Assembly: GCF_000372725.1 (NCBI RefSeq)
Contig: NW_005201092.1
Coordinates: 1,160,894-1,224,893 of the forward strand
Origin: Emiliania huxleyi CCMP1516
Lineage: Eukaryota > Haptophyta > Isochrysidales > Noelaerhabdaceae
Reading direction: 5' to 3'
Length of the DNA stretch: 64,000 nucleotides
In this document: piece by piece, positions 28,921 through 39,576 of the stretch
Numbering within the stretch: the first letter of the stretch is position 1
How the letters are laid out: every line of letters begins with the position of its first letter
The notes under the pieces: generated by a model
What the model saw: only the letters and a program-made list of their open reading frames with translations
Told to the model about the DNA's origin: nothing
Databases searched by the model: none
Program-made: the position numbers and the translations under genes

Positions 28921-29780
28921 TCAGATCTCGCATTTGCTCGCATTGATGGCAGCTTCCTTGGAATACTTCCACAGGGGATCGAAGAAGGCGGTCTTGAAGT
29001 GCTTCGCAGCGGCTGAATTCTCAACGACGTAGCCAAAGTTCTGTAGGGAAGTCGGATAGAGGTTCCGCGAACCAATGTAGAAGACGGCGTCATCGACGAG
29101 GAACACTTTGGTATGGAGCGCGATTGCCTTGCCTGCGACTTCCACTTTGGCATGTCATGCGCGATGCGGACTGAGGCGAGCTTCAAAAGCTCGCAGACCC
29201 TCTTCTTCGCCTTCACTGGGCAATCGCTGTCACCAGCCTGTGCAAGGCACATCCGAGGTAGCAGGGCCTTCGTAATGTCCGTCAACTTGTACACTGAGGG
29301 CCCGTGCGTTAATGACCGCGCAAGATATGAAGGGTGGCTAAGGGCTCTGCCCGCAAGGCGCCCGCGTCGCAGACGCGGTACCATTGACAAATCTGCAATA
29401 TACCCCCACACGAACAAATAGCAAAATCCGAATACCGTGCAGAAACCATGTGATGTCCGCCGTGGACGGACCCGTGCAAGCCTTCAGCTGGTGCCAAGAC
29501 ATCCGTAAAATTGAAGCCAAGAACGTCCGCCAAATCCGTGCTTTCGGAGCAACTGAGGGAAAGCCGCTGATCGAGCCCAGCGTGCCCGCGGCCGCCTCCC
29601 GCGCAGCACCGCCGCTGGGGACGACACGCTGCGGAATCGGATCGAGCCCATCCATGCACCGGGCAAAGAAAGGACGCTGCACAAGCGGTTGGAGAGGCAG
29701 CCGGCGTCTGCCGTCACAACGAGTCCCAGCGCTAGAGGGGCCCCCGGAGGGATGCTCAACCGCTCCACGCCACCTTATTC
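28921..29780 (-). pseudogene. Decayed phospholipase D-like (HKD) gene
   Basis: The best part is 29145-28921: ALHTKVFLVDD..FYIGSRNLYPTSLQNFGYVVEN, which contains one HxKxxxxD catalytic motif and the usual GSRN follow-up. Upstream, segments in two other frames (KLTDITKALLPRMCLAQAG..., GFPSVAPKARIWRTFLAS) look like the preceding part of the same protein, so at least two frameshifts are present. I see no complete first HKD motif. PLD-superfamily enzymes cleave phosphodiesters; this copy is probably inactive unless the breaks are sequencing errors. Confidence 0.5.
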
Positions 29781-29894
29781 CCAGGTCCGCTGAGTTATTT
29801 TTTGCGCTAACACGCTCATATATTATATATATATGTGGAGCGCCGGCCTTTCGCTGTTGTTGTTAGTTGTCCTCCGAGGTGTTGAGCCAGCGTC

Positions 29895-32800
29895 ATGACT
29901 GCGGCCCTGTTCGCTCTCCTCCTCCTTCCAGCGCTCAACGACGACGCTGACCCTCGCACCCTCGTCCGCTGGGCCTCGTCGCGCTGCGAGCCGGCCGTAA
30001 GCGGCTCGTGCGGCCGCGAGCCGCACGGCTACTGCGACGCGTCGGTCGGCCGGTGCGTCTGCTCGCCCGGCCGCTTCGGTCCGCGGTGCGAGCAGATGCA
30101 CTACCCGGCCTGCCGGCTGCACCCCGACGGCGAGATGGCGTGCGACACCTTTGTCGGCCTCATGTCCTGCGCGTGCCGCCTCTCGTGCGAGCAGAGGTAC
30201 GGCTCGATGGCGCGGTTCAACACGCCTCTCTGCTGGGACGAGTCCGTGTCGGACGAGGAGCTCAGCCGCCGGTCGCTGCAAGCCGACGGCGGCCGCTCTC
30301 CAGCGACCCTCCGCACCCACACACTCCCCACCCTCCCCGACGCAAGCGGCCGCGCCTCGCTATCCCAGGCGCCCTCACCGCCCTCTCGCTGGTCAACACG
30401 TCCGACTTCCCGGCGGCGAGCGCGAGCATCGTCTTCCGCACCGACCAGTGGCCGCTGCGCGGCCGCTGCGCGCGGAAGAACATCGCGCCTGCCAAGCTCG
30501 CCGCCTGCACCTCGCGCACGGCCGTTGGCCACAACAAGGCGACGAGGCAGCGAGGAGAGGGGGGGGCGCCTCCGCTCTCCCCGCGGACGCCGCCCGTCGC
30601 CGCGCCTCAGGCGAGGAACATGCTCGGCGGCGACCCCGTCCCCAACTGGCGCTGCCCCGGCTCCTGCTCCCACCGCGGCACGTGCCTCGTCCCCGCCGCC
30701 TAGACACTTCAGGGGCCTTCTAGGAACCGTCCAGGAACCTTCTAGGCACGTGCCTCGTCCCCGCCGCCTAGACACTTCTGGGGCCTTCTAGGAACCGTCT
30801 AGGAACCTTCTAGGCACGTGCCTCGTCCCCGCCGCCGTCCGCTCGGAGCACGCGCGGGAGCAGTACCCGCTGCAGGGCGAGCGCGCCGGCGAGGCCCTGC
30901 CCCCGCCTCCGTGTGCGCGTGGGCGTGTGCCCTCACGCCTGCCGCACCGAGCAGGCGAGATTACCCGAGATTACCCGAGATTGCCCTCACGCCTGCCGCA
31001 CCGAGCAGGCGAGCCGAGCTGCGTCTGCCACCGCGGGTATGTCGGCCGCGCCTGCGAGGCTGTCAGCCCGTCCGAGGAGCGCGTGCGCCTCGCGGCAACG
31101 CCGCCTGCCGACGCCGCGTCCGTGACGCGACCGTGAGACGTGTCCACAGGAGCCGTTCGGCGCGTCGAAGTACGGCTCGCTCTGCCTCAACGGCCGAGGC
31201 TGCTCCGGCCACGGCGCGTGCGTCGCCCGCTTCTGCCTCTGCCACGCCGGTTGGGCGGGCGCAGACTGCTCGCTCCCAAACGCTCCGAGCCGGCCGCTGG
31301 CGCCGCCCGCCGCCCTGCCGAGCGCGCAGCCGATTGGCGGGCGGCGCGTGCCCATCTACATCTACCCGCTGCCGACCGAGATGTCGCTCGAGCACGTCTA
31401 CATGCGCGACATGCTGCGGCGAGGCCAGTACTACGCCAACCTCATGTTCCTCGAGGTGACGCGTCCTCCTGCCCAACCTCCTGCCCAACTCGCCATCGCA
31501 TGTCCCCCAGCGCCCGCCCCTCCCCCAGCCCTTCCGCCAAGCGCCCGCTCCCCGCCGCACCCGCCCCTCCCCCAGTCCCTCCCCCAGTCCCTCCGCCAGC
31601 CCCTCCGCCAGTCCCTCCGCCGCGGAGCGGGCGGTGCCGCGCCCACACCCAACCGCCCGCCCCGCAGGCGCTGCTCCGCGACAAGGCCTCCGTCGTGGCA
31701 GACCCGGAGCAGGCGCGAGGCCGGCCTCGGCCCAGCGCCCGCCCGCTGCTCGCCCAGGCCGGCAGCTGCCTCGCCCGCAGGCGGCCCTCTTCTTCGTGCC
31801 GGTGATGCCGATGCAGATGGCGGGCAACTTGTGGCACCCATACGAGTTCCTCGCGCAGACCGCGCGCCACCTCGCGAGCGAGTATCCCTTCTGGCGCCGC
31901 TCCGGCGGGCGAGCGACCAGCCCTTCCTCGCACGCCGAGTGAGGAGGGGATCAACAACTCACGGCATGTCAATCCATTGGTAGTCGCGACCACATCTTCT
32001 TCCTCACGACGGACCGCGCCGGCTGCTGGAAGCCATTCGAGCTCAACCAGTCCATTGTGCTCACCTACCTCGGCTTCTCTGCGCCGGAGGCCAACTCTGG
32101 CTGCGAGGAGCGGCTGGCTAACCCTCGCCCTGACCCTGGCCCTGACCCTGACCCCTAGGCCAACTTTGGCTTCGAGGAGCGGCTGCGCTGGGGCGCAAAC
32201 CCGTCGGGGCCGGAGCGGCGCAACAACGCGTACGACACGCGCGAGGGGTCGGTCGCCACCACGCTGCCCTGCTACGTGCCTGGCCAGGACATCGTCGCTA
32301 GCCCCACCCCTGAGTCATAGCCCATACCCAAAACCCTAACCCTGACCCTGACCCTGACCCTGACCCTGACCCTGACCCTGACCCTGACCCTGACCCTGCT
32401 ACTTGCCTGGCCAGGACGTCGTCGTGCCCGTCGACACCGAGGTGAAGGCCGCCGACCAGGCAAAGTCGCCGCGGCCGGGCGCTCCGTACCAGTGCGCGGG
32501 CCGGGCGGGCAAGCTGAAGCTGCTGCACATGGGCGGCTCGATGCAGAACATGGGGCGGATCGAGTACTCGCAGGGCGTGCGGCAGCGCATCGCCGAGCTG
32601 CACAGCGACGAGCCAGACTTCGTGCTCGGCGGCACCTTCACGCTGGACGACCTGCGCGCCGCCACCTTTTGCCTCGCGCCGTCGGGCTGGGGCTGGGGCT
32701 GGCGCATCACGCTCACCCTGCTGACGCAGTGTGTGCCCGTCATCATCCAGCCGAACGTGACGCAGCCGTTCGAGGAGCTGCTGCCGTACGAGGACTTCTC

Positions 32801-33176
32801 GCTGCGCCTCACCAAGGAGGACATCCCGGCGCTCCCCAAGCTGCTGCGCGCCGTGCCGGACGCGACCATCTGCCGGATGCAGACCAGCCTCGCCAAGCAC
32901 TACCGCGCGCTGCTCTGGCAGAAGCCGCACGGGCCGCAGCACCCGAGCGCCTACGACCTGACGATGATCGCGCTCTGCCGGCGAGAGCTTCGCCCCACCA
33001 CCCCGCCGCTTCCGGCCTCCTGGCACCTCACACCCCCTCCCCTCCTCGCACGCAGGCGGGCCAAGAGCTTGGCCGTCAGGCTGTCCAGATCCCCCGATAC
33101 GGCGCGCGCATACCTGGCACGTCACACGCCAGAATGCGCCGATACGCTCGAGGCGGCGGGCGTCGCGTTCACCTGA
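29895..33176 (+). CDS. Exostosin-family (GT47) glycosyltransferase with EGF-like repeats
   Basis: Multi-exon; ends are inferred from frame and similarity, inner borders partly so. The N-terminal signal peptide MTAALFALLLLPALNDDA is followed by Cys-rich EGF-like modules (CGREPHGYCDASVGRCVCSPGRF, NWRCPGSCSHRGTC, CLNGRGCSGHGACVARFCLC). The GT47 domain starts at RVPIYIYPLPTEMS and includes LFFVPVMPMQMAGNLWHP, RDHIFFLTTDRAGCWKPFE, LHMGGSMQNMGRIEYSQGVR and the nucleotide-sugar end FCLAPSGWGWGWRITLTLLTQCVPVIIQ. This is a Golgi enzyme of cell-surface polysaccharide synthesis. Introns 30678-30813 and 32090-32158 (both GC-AG) carry exon-edge duplications. Another repeat lies at 32270-32420. The last exon may splice once more near 33000; stop at 33174-33176. 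An AT-rich TATA-like run (ATATTATATATATATG) lies 60 bp upstream. Confidence 0.85.
30678..30836. repeat. Two perfect 68-bp intron units in tandem (exostosin gene)
   Basis: The 23-bp exon edge GCACGTGCCTCGTCCCCGCC (plus GCC) occurs at 30678-30700, 30746-30768 and 30814-30836. Between copies is a TAGACACTTC... segment with CCTTCTAGGAACCGT-type units. The two 68-bp units differ at only two positions. Each has a GC donor and a CTAG end. Confidence 0.9.
32088..32185. repeat. CCCTGA-type repeat with exon-edge duplication = intron 32090-32158
   Basis: Exon edge GCCAACTCTGGCTGCGAGGA is repeated as GCCAACTTTGGCTTCGAGGA 69 bp downstream. Between are CCCTGACCCTGG repeats and a CCTAG end. Splicing joins FSAPE to ANFGFEERLRWG. 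Confidence 0.85.
32266..32425. repeat. CCCTGA hexamer array with exon-edge duplication (exostosin intron)
   Basis: CCTGCTACGTGCCTGGCCAG (32269 on) is repeated as CCTGCTACTTGCCTGGCCAG (near 32395). About ten CCCTGA hexamers and a few CCCTAA lie between. The exact donor is unclear: candidates are the GTGCCTGG or a non-canonical site. Confidence 0.75.
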
Positions 33177-33290
33177 CAGCAGCTGTGATTTGTATAATAT
33201 AATACGCGTGCGGCAGACAAGGCAGACTCTATACTTTTACAACTTTTGGAATATCTTTTCTTCGTGCGGAGAGAGAGAGAGAGAGAGCAG

Positions 33291-33346
33291 GTGTGCTTCT
33301 TAGCCCCCCGGCCCTGGATGTGCGGTTGATGACTGCACTCCAAAGT
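33291..33346 (+). repeat. R1 repeat core
   Basis: GTGTGCTTCTTAGCCCCCCG followed by GCCCTGGATGTGCGGTTGATG and GACTGCACTCC. Matches 34911-34980 and 59811-59880. Confidence 0.8.
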
Positions 33347-34910
33347 CCATTTGTCCAATCTCCAACGGCAACGCGTCCAAGTGTCCGCTCCAAGTGCAGA
33401 GAGGACAGAAGAGCCTTTTCCCGCCCTCCTAGACCTCTCTCGGTTGCCTCTTTTCCCGCCCTCCCACTCCTCTCTTGCATTATTTTTCTTGGTGTCGCGC
33501 GGCGGCGGGTGTGGTGTTTCTGCTTTCTCTATGAAACACATAGTCTATGTCTCTCTTGCTCTTCACACTCTCCTTGACCGCGACAGGACTTGAGTCTTGT
33601 CGATGTCCGTTCACCGTTGTCCCCCGACTTTGAAGTTAGATTGAAAAACAAATGGGCCCTACGCGCGAGATTGATTCTGAGACCCAACCCCTGGATAGTG
33701 GACAGCGGGCCCAGCCCCCAGCGCCCGGCGGGCCGGGAGGCGCAGCATGTGCATGTCAGCCATCGCGCCCATGCCGCATGCGATCGGCATGCAGCGCCCA
33801 GAGGCGCGGAGAGCGCGGTCGCTCTCTCACACATTCGCCCTCGCTCCCTCCCTCCTCCCTCTCCCCTCTCTCTCAGGCGCCTGGGGGACGTCGCCCTCCG
33901 ACCGGCATCGACCTTCTCCCTGAGATGTGAGAACCTCAGAGACAAAGCGATCGCGGCTCAGCTGGTCTTCTTCTTCTCGTCCGAACCCATGCCCAACATG
34001 CACCACCCAGCCACCAGACACACACCTCCAAGAGGAGTGACAGGCCTGTCAGTCAGCGGAAACAGCTGAGGAGAGTGATCAGGAGAGTCTATTGCTACTC
34101 CAGAGGAAGCAGACCCCAAGAGCCTCGGGGCGCCGAGCGCGAGGGAGTAGATGCTGCCTGAGCATGAAAGGAGGGAGGGTTGGACGTCGCCACCCTCGCT
34201 CTACCGACCAGACCGATCGATTGATTGCCCGAGAAGAGGACGGAGCCGCCGGTCCACAGACAGGCCACGAGGTAGTACGGTGTGCCTCCCGCGCTGCCTT
34301 GCATTCGAGAGCTCACCGCAAGCAAGGCGACCGCGTGCAAAAGCTGATAGACGCACGCAGTCCGCCATGACTGCAAAGCACCTCGAGCCTCCAGTGAGCC
34401 ATGTAGAGCATGGGCGCCTGATTCGAAATCACCAAACCTGCACGGGGGCCACTCTCTCTATATGCCGCCACACGGCCACACGGACGGCACACCTAACGCC
34501 CCTGCAGCGATGGCGCTCGCTCCCAGCGCAGCAGCGCAGCGCCGAACCGTGGTGGCTGCCGCGGCTTCGGCGGCAGCCACGCCCGCAGGATTCCGACTGC
34601 TCGCCTGTTGCATAATAGGCGGCACTGCGGGCAACATGGATCGAGGCCCAGCGCCTTGGCCGTGAGTTGCGGTCTCACCGATGTGGAATAGCGCCGCACT
34701 GCGTCGCGTATGCGGTTGGGAATGAAATCGACGTACGCGCCGACCGCAGTGCCGTCGTCGCGGAACGCATACGGTGGCGGCGATGCCGAGCCTCCGTCGA
34801 CAACGGGCATTGTATTGCTCACGGGATGGACGTCCATCCGGAAGCTTGTTTTCTTCTTTAAATCTTTATAAAGAAAAGGGGAAAGCGGACGCGGACGCGG
34901 CCTCCGCTGG

Positions 34911-34980
34911 GTGTGCGCTTCTTAGCTCCCCGGCCCTGGATGTGAGGCTGATGACTGCACTCCAAGTGCTCCAAGTGCTC
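34911..34980 (+). repeat. R1 repeat core
   Basis: GTGTGCGCTTCTTAGCTCCC, GGCCCTGGATGTGAGGCTGATG, then two CCAAGTGCTC units, as at 59811-59880. Confidence 0.8.
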
Positions 34981-35404
34981 GCAGCCAGGCTAGGGCTGGG
35001 TCGAGGACAGACACGTCCCCACCTTTGCAGGATTTTGCAAAAGCGAGGTGGGGAGGGGGGGCATCATTGAGCTGGCCTCGAATACGAAAATTCTTTTGGC
35101 TCGGCGGCCGCGCCTCTCTTGCTTGTGCGCTTTTCATGGTCGAGCCGAGTGGCGCGAGAGTGAGCGTGATTTCTTTTGTCTGTCAGGACTCTAAGTTTCT
35201 GTCAGGACTCTCAAGTTTGCTTGTCAGGACTCTCAAGTTTGCGTCAGGACTGCCCCATCAGGACGATTCCGCAGAGGGCGCGCACGGTCGAAAGGGGGGC
35301 TGGGCGTCTATCATTCACTGCTGGGGGGGAGGGGAAGGAGGGTTGCAGTGAAGGAAGGTGGAGGTCTCGTCGGAGGCACTTGTGAGCACTGTGAAGACCG
35401 TGCG

Positions 35405-35545
35405 CCGTCAGGACCCCGCCAGGACTCTGTCAGGACTCTGTCAGGACTCTGTCAGGACTCTGTCAGGACTCTGTCAGGACTCTGTCAGGACTCTGTCAGG
35501 ACTCTGTCAGGACTCTGTCAGGACTCTGTCAGGACTGTCAGGACA
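35405..35545. repeat. 11-bp TCAGGACTCTG minisatellite
   Basis: About eleven almost perfect units, with degenerate forerunners (GTCAGGACTCTCAAGTTTGC) from 35183. It directly precedes copy 2 of the methyltransferase-ORF block. Confidence 0.9.
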
Positions 35546-35570
35546 GTCGCGGGAGCTCCACAAACCAGGT

Positions 35571-36083
35571 TACCCCGTTATGCCTGCCGAGGGGCGGTGG
35601 CCCATCGGCCGGCGGGGTGGAGCTCCGATCTTGCTGCTTGCCCATCGATGCTGCGTCGGCCTTGCGGCCGGGCTATATGCGCTCGAAGGGGAGGGTGGGC
35701 GTAGACGCGGTGGCGTCCAAGCCCGGTGTTGCCAAAGAAGTGCTGCCGCTCACGCGACGGATCTTACGCTTACGTTTGCTCAAAGGGGGGGATTGGGGTG
35801 AATGTGACACTCTGTCGCACTCACGGACTGAAGTCAGGAGCCTGTTGGCGGCCCGAGACTGAACGACAGAGCCTCTCTCCGAGGCTCTCACACGACTCTC
35901 GTGCGGCGTTCAGAGAGTTCGTTACACACAATGGGAGGGGACCGCCCGTCCTCCTCAATTCGATTATCGGGACCCCCGGGGGTCGTTACATGCGCCTCGT
36001 CACTCCGTTGCGAGCTCCATTTGCGGCTCCAATCGCCCCAAGTCACCGCGGAGAACTGTCCAAAAACCCTCCTCCGCGACACA
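35571..36083 (-). repeat. Dispersed block, copy 2 (solo fragment of the methyltransferase element)
   Basis: Same block as 8237-8732. Relative to copy 1 it has CTATATGCGC instead of CTATGCGC, a 2-bp insertion that breaks the reading frame after the DATAST.TLPFERI segment. No methyltransferase domain follows, so this is a solo fragment (truncated insertion or LTR-like remnant). Confidence 0.85.
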
Positions 36084-36412
36084 GGCTATTGTTGTGGGGT
36101 GCGGGCTGCGTCGTTAGGCGTATGCGTGCACATGGTGCTGTATGCTGTGTGTGCAGGCAGTGGCGTGTGGGAGTTCGGAGTATGCCCGGAGGGCGGGGCT
36201 CGAGGCACGAGGGGCGGGGTGGTTTATAGGGCGACTAGACTTCGCACTGGGAGTCGCCCTCCCAGCTCTGAAGAAAAGTCTGCGGAATGCAGAGTTGGAT
36301 GTGGGTGCAGGGTGGGGATCGAGCGCTTTTCGCCGCGCCGTGTACAGTAATGGAGTAAAGGCGCGATATCCGCGTATTAAAACACAGACGAAACACGAGC
36401 GCACTTTTTTGC

Positions 36413-38015
36413 TATAACTGAACACGGCGGGATCACACACGGCGGGGGTGCCTGGGCCGCTGTGGAGCGATGTGGTCAGGGGAACGACGAGACACAAATG
36501 GGACAAGCGTCAGCGGATCAAGGATCAGCACGGCGAGCGTGAGATACAATTCGCCGACGTGGATGATCACAACGTGGTGACAGACAAAGACCGTCATGGG
36601 AGCGCGGGTGCGGCAGCAGGCGGGGGTGCCACACGGAGCGCACCACGAGAGGATCATGCGGGGAGAGGCGGGGAGAGAGACCCCGGGCGCCGCCACGAGG
36701 AGCGAACTCAGGGGCTGCCTCGTATGTAAGGCCGCGAGGGACGCGGCGAGGAGGGCGGCACTAAAGCGGGACCCGCTGTGCCCGATCGTGCGGAAAGCCG
36801 CGCAGCAATGGACCGAGGAAGATGAGAACCCGCCTAGAGCGACAATGGCGCACTTGCTTAGCGGCGCCTGCCCGGGGAATAGGGAGCAGGCCAGATGGTT
36901 CCTCAGAGTAGCGCGAGCGCAGACGGGGACGGCGATCAGCAAAGTAGCGCAGGCGGCACCCGACTCCAAGGATACGCTGAAGACGCTGAGAATAGCGCAT
37001 GTCGCTGCGCTGAAGGGCTCACGCTATAGGGTGCTGGATGAGGACGGGTACGATGCACTAGCACCAGCCGTCGGGGGGGTGTTGCCGGCGCTGGTAGATG
37101 ATCTCCCGGAGAAGAGTCGGAGGGACCTTGGCGCCGGGGTCACGAGGAACTTGCAAGTCGTGGCCGAGGCGGCGACGGGAGCGGTGCAGAGGTGGATCCA
37201 GCTCAATGATGAGGCTACGGCGCGCATAATGAAGAGAGAGGAACACATCGAGTGGCTGAGGAAGCTCTTCGCTGGGTGGAAGGAGGCCCGGCCAGCCTTG
37301 AGGGAGTCGCGGAGGAGGAGGGATAATGGAGGTAACGTGGGAACAGGCCAACAGCCAGTGGGACGAACGAGGGCCGCGACGGCGGCTCAAGCGGGAGGGA
37401 GCGGAGACGGTGGGCAGAGAGCGAAGTGGGTGAGACTGATGATGCTCCTTCGACTTAGGGAGCGGTTCAGATGCTGGGCGGGCTTCAGGCTGGTGCTCAC
37501 GCGAACAGGAATCGACGCGATGTGCAAAGCATACAAGAAGGGGAGAGGGAAGAGGAGAGACGCCGGTGAGGACGAAGCAGAAACTAGCGCAGACGAGAGC
37601 AGGGCAGACCCGGGGACTGGGGAGCCGGAGCAGACGGCATCGGCCGCCGAGGGAACGTTGGGAAGAGGCACGAGGAGGGCGGCGACTTCGACCGACTATG
37701 GAGGACCCGTCGCCAGACGACGCAGGGCAGAAGACGGTGAGGCGGAGCAGACGCGCAGGGTGAGACGAGGGAGGGAGCAGGACTTTGCGGAGATCAGCAG
37801 GAGGATGTACGAAGAGATTAGGAGCAGCAGGGACCCGAGGGACCATGTGGAAGACGGCTAGTGCTAGTCCCCCATCGGGAGGACGACCCCGGCTAGTCGC
37901 CGACCACACCCACAAAGAACCCTGCACAAAGATCGCAAGGGCGGGGGCCTGTTCCTTTTTACCCATCTCACAGTAGAGAGGTGTCCGTTTTTATTTATTT
38001 ATTATAACTGAACAC
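36413..38015 (+). mobile_element. 5'-truncated LINE-like retrotransposon insertion with 13-bp target duplication
   Basis: The direct repeat TATAACTGAACAC is at 36413-36425 and 38003-38015. The inserted 1.58 kb has an open frame 36596-37861 (421 residues) and ends in an A/T-rich tail (TTTTTATTTATTTATTA), which fits target-primed reverse transcription. The protein has C..C...H....C spacing (CLVC... TMAHLLSGAC) like the zinc-binding end of LINE ORF2, then a basic, charged tail. The reverse transcriptase core would lie upstream and is missing, as in 5'-truncated LINEs. Residues before Met 36596 (for example LWSDVVRGTTRHKWDKRQR in another frame) suggest a frameshift. The LINE assignment of the protein is inference; the duplication is directly seen. 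Confidence 0.65.
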
Positions 38016-38209
38016 ACGGACACGCTCACGCTGTCAGAGAGCGAGGTGTGGGAAACGCACACGGCGTCGCAATGCGTGCTCCGGCGCCTTCTAGTAAGTG
38101 GCTACAGATCACAACGCTCATCGCCAGCCTAGCCGTGGTAGTGGAGCAACCTGCTAATGGCGCCGTCCATGCCCCACATCATCCAGATGTCGCGGAAACT
38201 ATCATCGGG

Positions 38210-39382
38210 CTACAACACCGCAACGCCGGGATTGGTGCGCAGCGTCGCCATCGGTGCCAACTCCTCCCAGGTGTTTGTGGCTGGGTCGAATCGCTCTATC
38301 ATGTTGAGCGGGCGGTCCTCCTCGTCTTCCTCGTCGTTGTCTTCGTCGTCCCATGAGATCTCGCCGCCAACAGCGTACAGCTTGCCGTCCAGCACCGCCA
38401 CGGCGTGTTCCTCCCGCGCCGCCGTCATCGATGCCACCGCCTCCCACGCGTTTGTCGCGGGGTCATACCTCTCCACCGAGTCGTCGTCGTACCCGCCAAC
38501 AGCGTACAGCTTGCCGTCGAGCACCGCCACGCCGAAAGCTATCCGCCGCACCGCCATCGGCGCCACAGCCTCCCATGCATCCAGCGCCGGGTCGTACCGC
38601 TCCACCGAGCTGAAGTAGTCACCGTCGTACCCGCCCACAGCGTACAGCTTGCCGTCGAGCACCGCCACGGCAAAATTACACCGAGCCGTCGCCATCTGCG
38701 CCACCGCCTCCCACGCGTTCGCAGCCGGGTCGTACCGCTCCACCGAGCTGAGGTAGCTAGTGTGGCCGCCGTTGTTGTTGAAGCCTCCCACAGTGTACAG
38801 CCTGCCGTCGAGAACCGCCATGGCGTGAGAAGCCCGTGCGGTCGCCATCGGCGTCACCGCCTCCCATGCTTTCGTAGTCAGGTCGTACCGCTCCACCGAG
38901 CTGGAAGGTGCGCCGCCCTCCCTGCCGCCCGCCGCGTACAGCTTGCCATCGAGCACCGCCATACCAGGACGCGTGCGTGCCGTCGGCATCGGCGCCACAG
39001 CCTCCTCCTCCCACTCATTCGTTGACGCGTCGTACCGCTCCAGCGAGTTGACAGGCTCGCCATCGTTGTTGCGGCCACCAATCACGACCAAGCGCGGCCC
39101 CTCGCGCTTCTTCAGCGTCTCCTTCCAGCCGCGGCGCCATGCGCGGCACGTCCCCTTGGCGGCGTGCGCCTCGATCGGCAGCTGGGCGAGGATGTGCGGG
39201 GCGAGGTCCGGCGAGAGGAGGACCTCAGAGAGCACCCACTCGGGCTGCTCCACGAGCCGTGCGGCGTGCTCCTCCGCCACGCGCAGCGCGGCGTCGCTCG
39301 CGCCCGCCTGCGCCTCGATGATGGCGCACAGCTGCTCTGGCGAGAGGCCCGCGACGCGGGCGCCGATGCGGTGGGAGGCCAT
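38210..39382 (-). CDS. Kelch-repeat protein with F-box-like N-terminal module
   Basis: Intronless, 390 residues. The N-terminal ~100 residues (MASHRIGARVAGLSPEQLCA..., LLSPDLAPHILAQLPIEAHAAKGTCRAWRRGWKETLKKR) resemble an F-box or leader module; the same module recurs in the gene at 60380. Then come six kelch blades, each about 49 residues, with VERYDPATNAWEAVAPMATAR and AVAVLDGKLYAVGGYD. Kelch propellers bind protein partners; with an F-box they act as SCF substrate receptors. The last blade is incomplete (ends NPGVAVL), so the propeller may close with the N-terminal half-blade. Near-identical blades at DNA level mean recent expansion. A related truncated copy lies at 41729-42395. Confidence 0.82.
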   Translation of the reverse strand: MASHRIGARVAGLSPEQLCAIIEAQAGASDAALRVAEEHAARLVEQPEWVLSEVLLSPDLAPHILAQLPIEAHAAKGTCRAWRRGWKETLKKREGPRLVVIGGRNNDGEPVNSLERYDASTNEWEEEAVAPMPTARTRPGMAVLDGKLYAAGGREGGAPSSSVERYDLTTKAWEAVTPMATARASHAMAVLDGRLYTVGGFNNNGGHTSYLSSVERYDPAANAWEAVAQMATARCNFAVAVLDGKLYAVGGYDGDYFSSVERYDPALDAWEAVAPMAVRRIAFGVAVLDGKLYAVGGYDDDSVERYDPATNAWEAVASMTAAREEHAVAVLDGKLYAVGGEISWDDEDNDEEDEEDRPLNMIERFDPATNTWEELAPMATLRTNPGVAVL

Positions 39383-39576
39383 CGGCGCGAGCGTGGAGGC
39401 GCGTGTTTGTGTGGCAGGACATTGCGTCGCCGGTATTCTTTTTAACGTCGAGCCTGTCTGCTGTGAGAGAGAGTTCTTTTGTGTAAATTCTTTTTACATG
39501 TAACGTATTAATTTTCTTTTTTCGAGTTGATGCCGAAAAAACGCCCGTGCCTTACCTTACCTTACCTGCCCCTCAC

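Larger units (their letters stand above)
33177..35570. other. Repeat-rich region without a supported gene
   Basis: Contains two R1 cores, a GA run near 33270 and the 11-bp TCAGGACTCTG array. A 115-residue open frame on the minus strand (34837-34493, with RDDGTAVGAYVDFIPNRIRDAV) is the only stretch with some coding character; I cannot assign it. Confidence 0.45.

Noticed and set aside
35405..35545. Regular short repeats that might suggest a CRISPR array
   Set aside because: Repeats are 11 bp and directly adjacent with no unique spacers, in eukaryotic DNA. It is a minisatellite.
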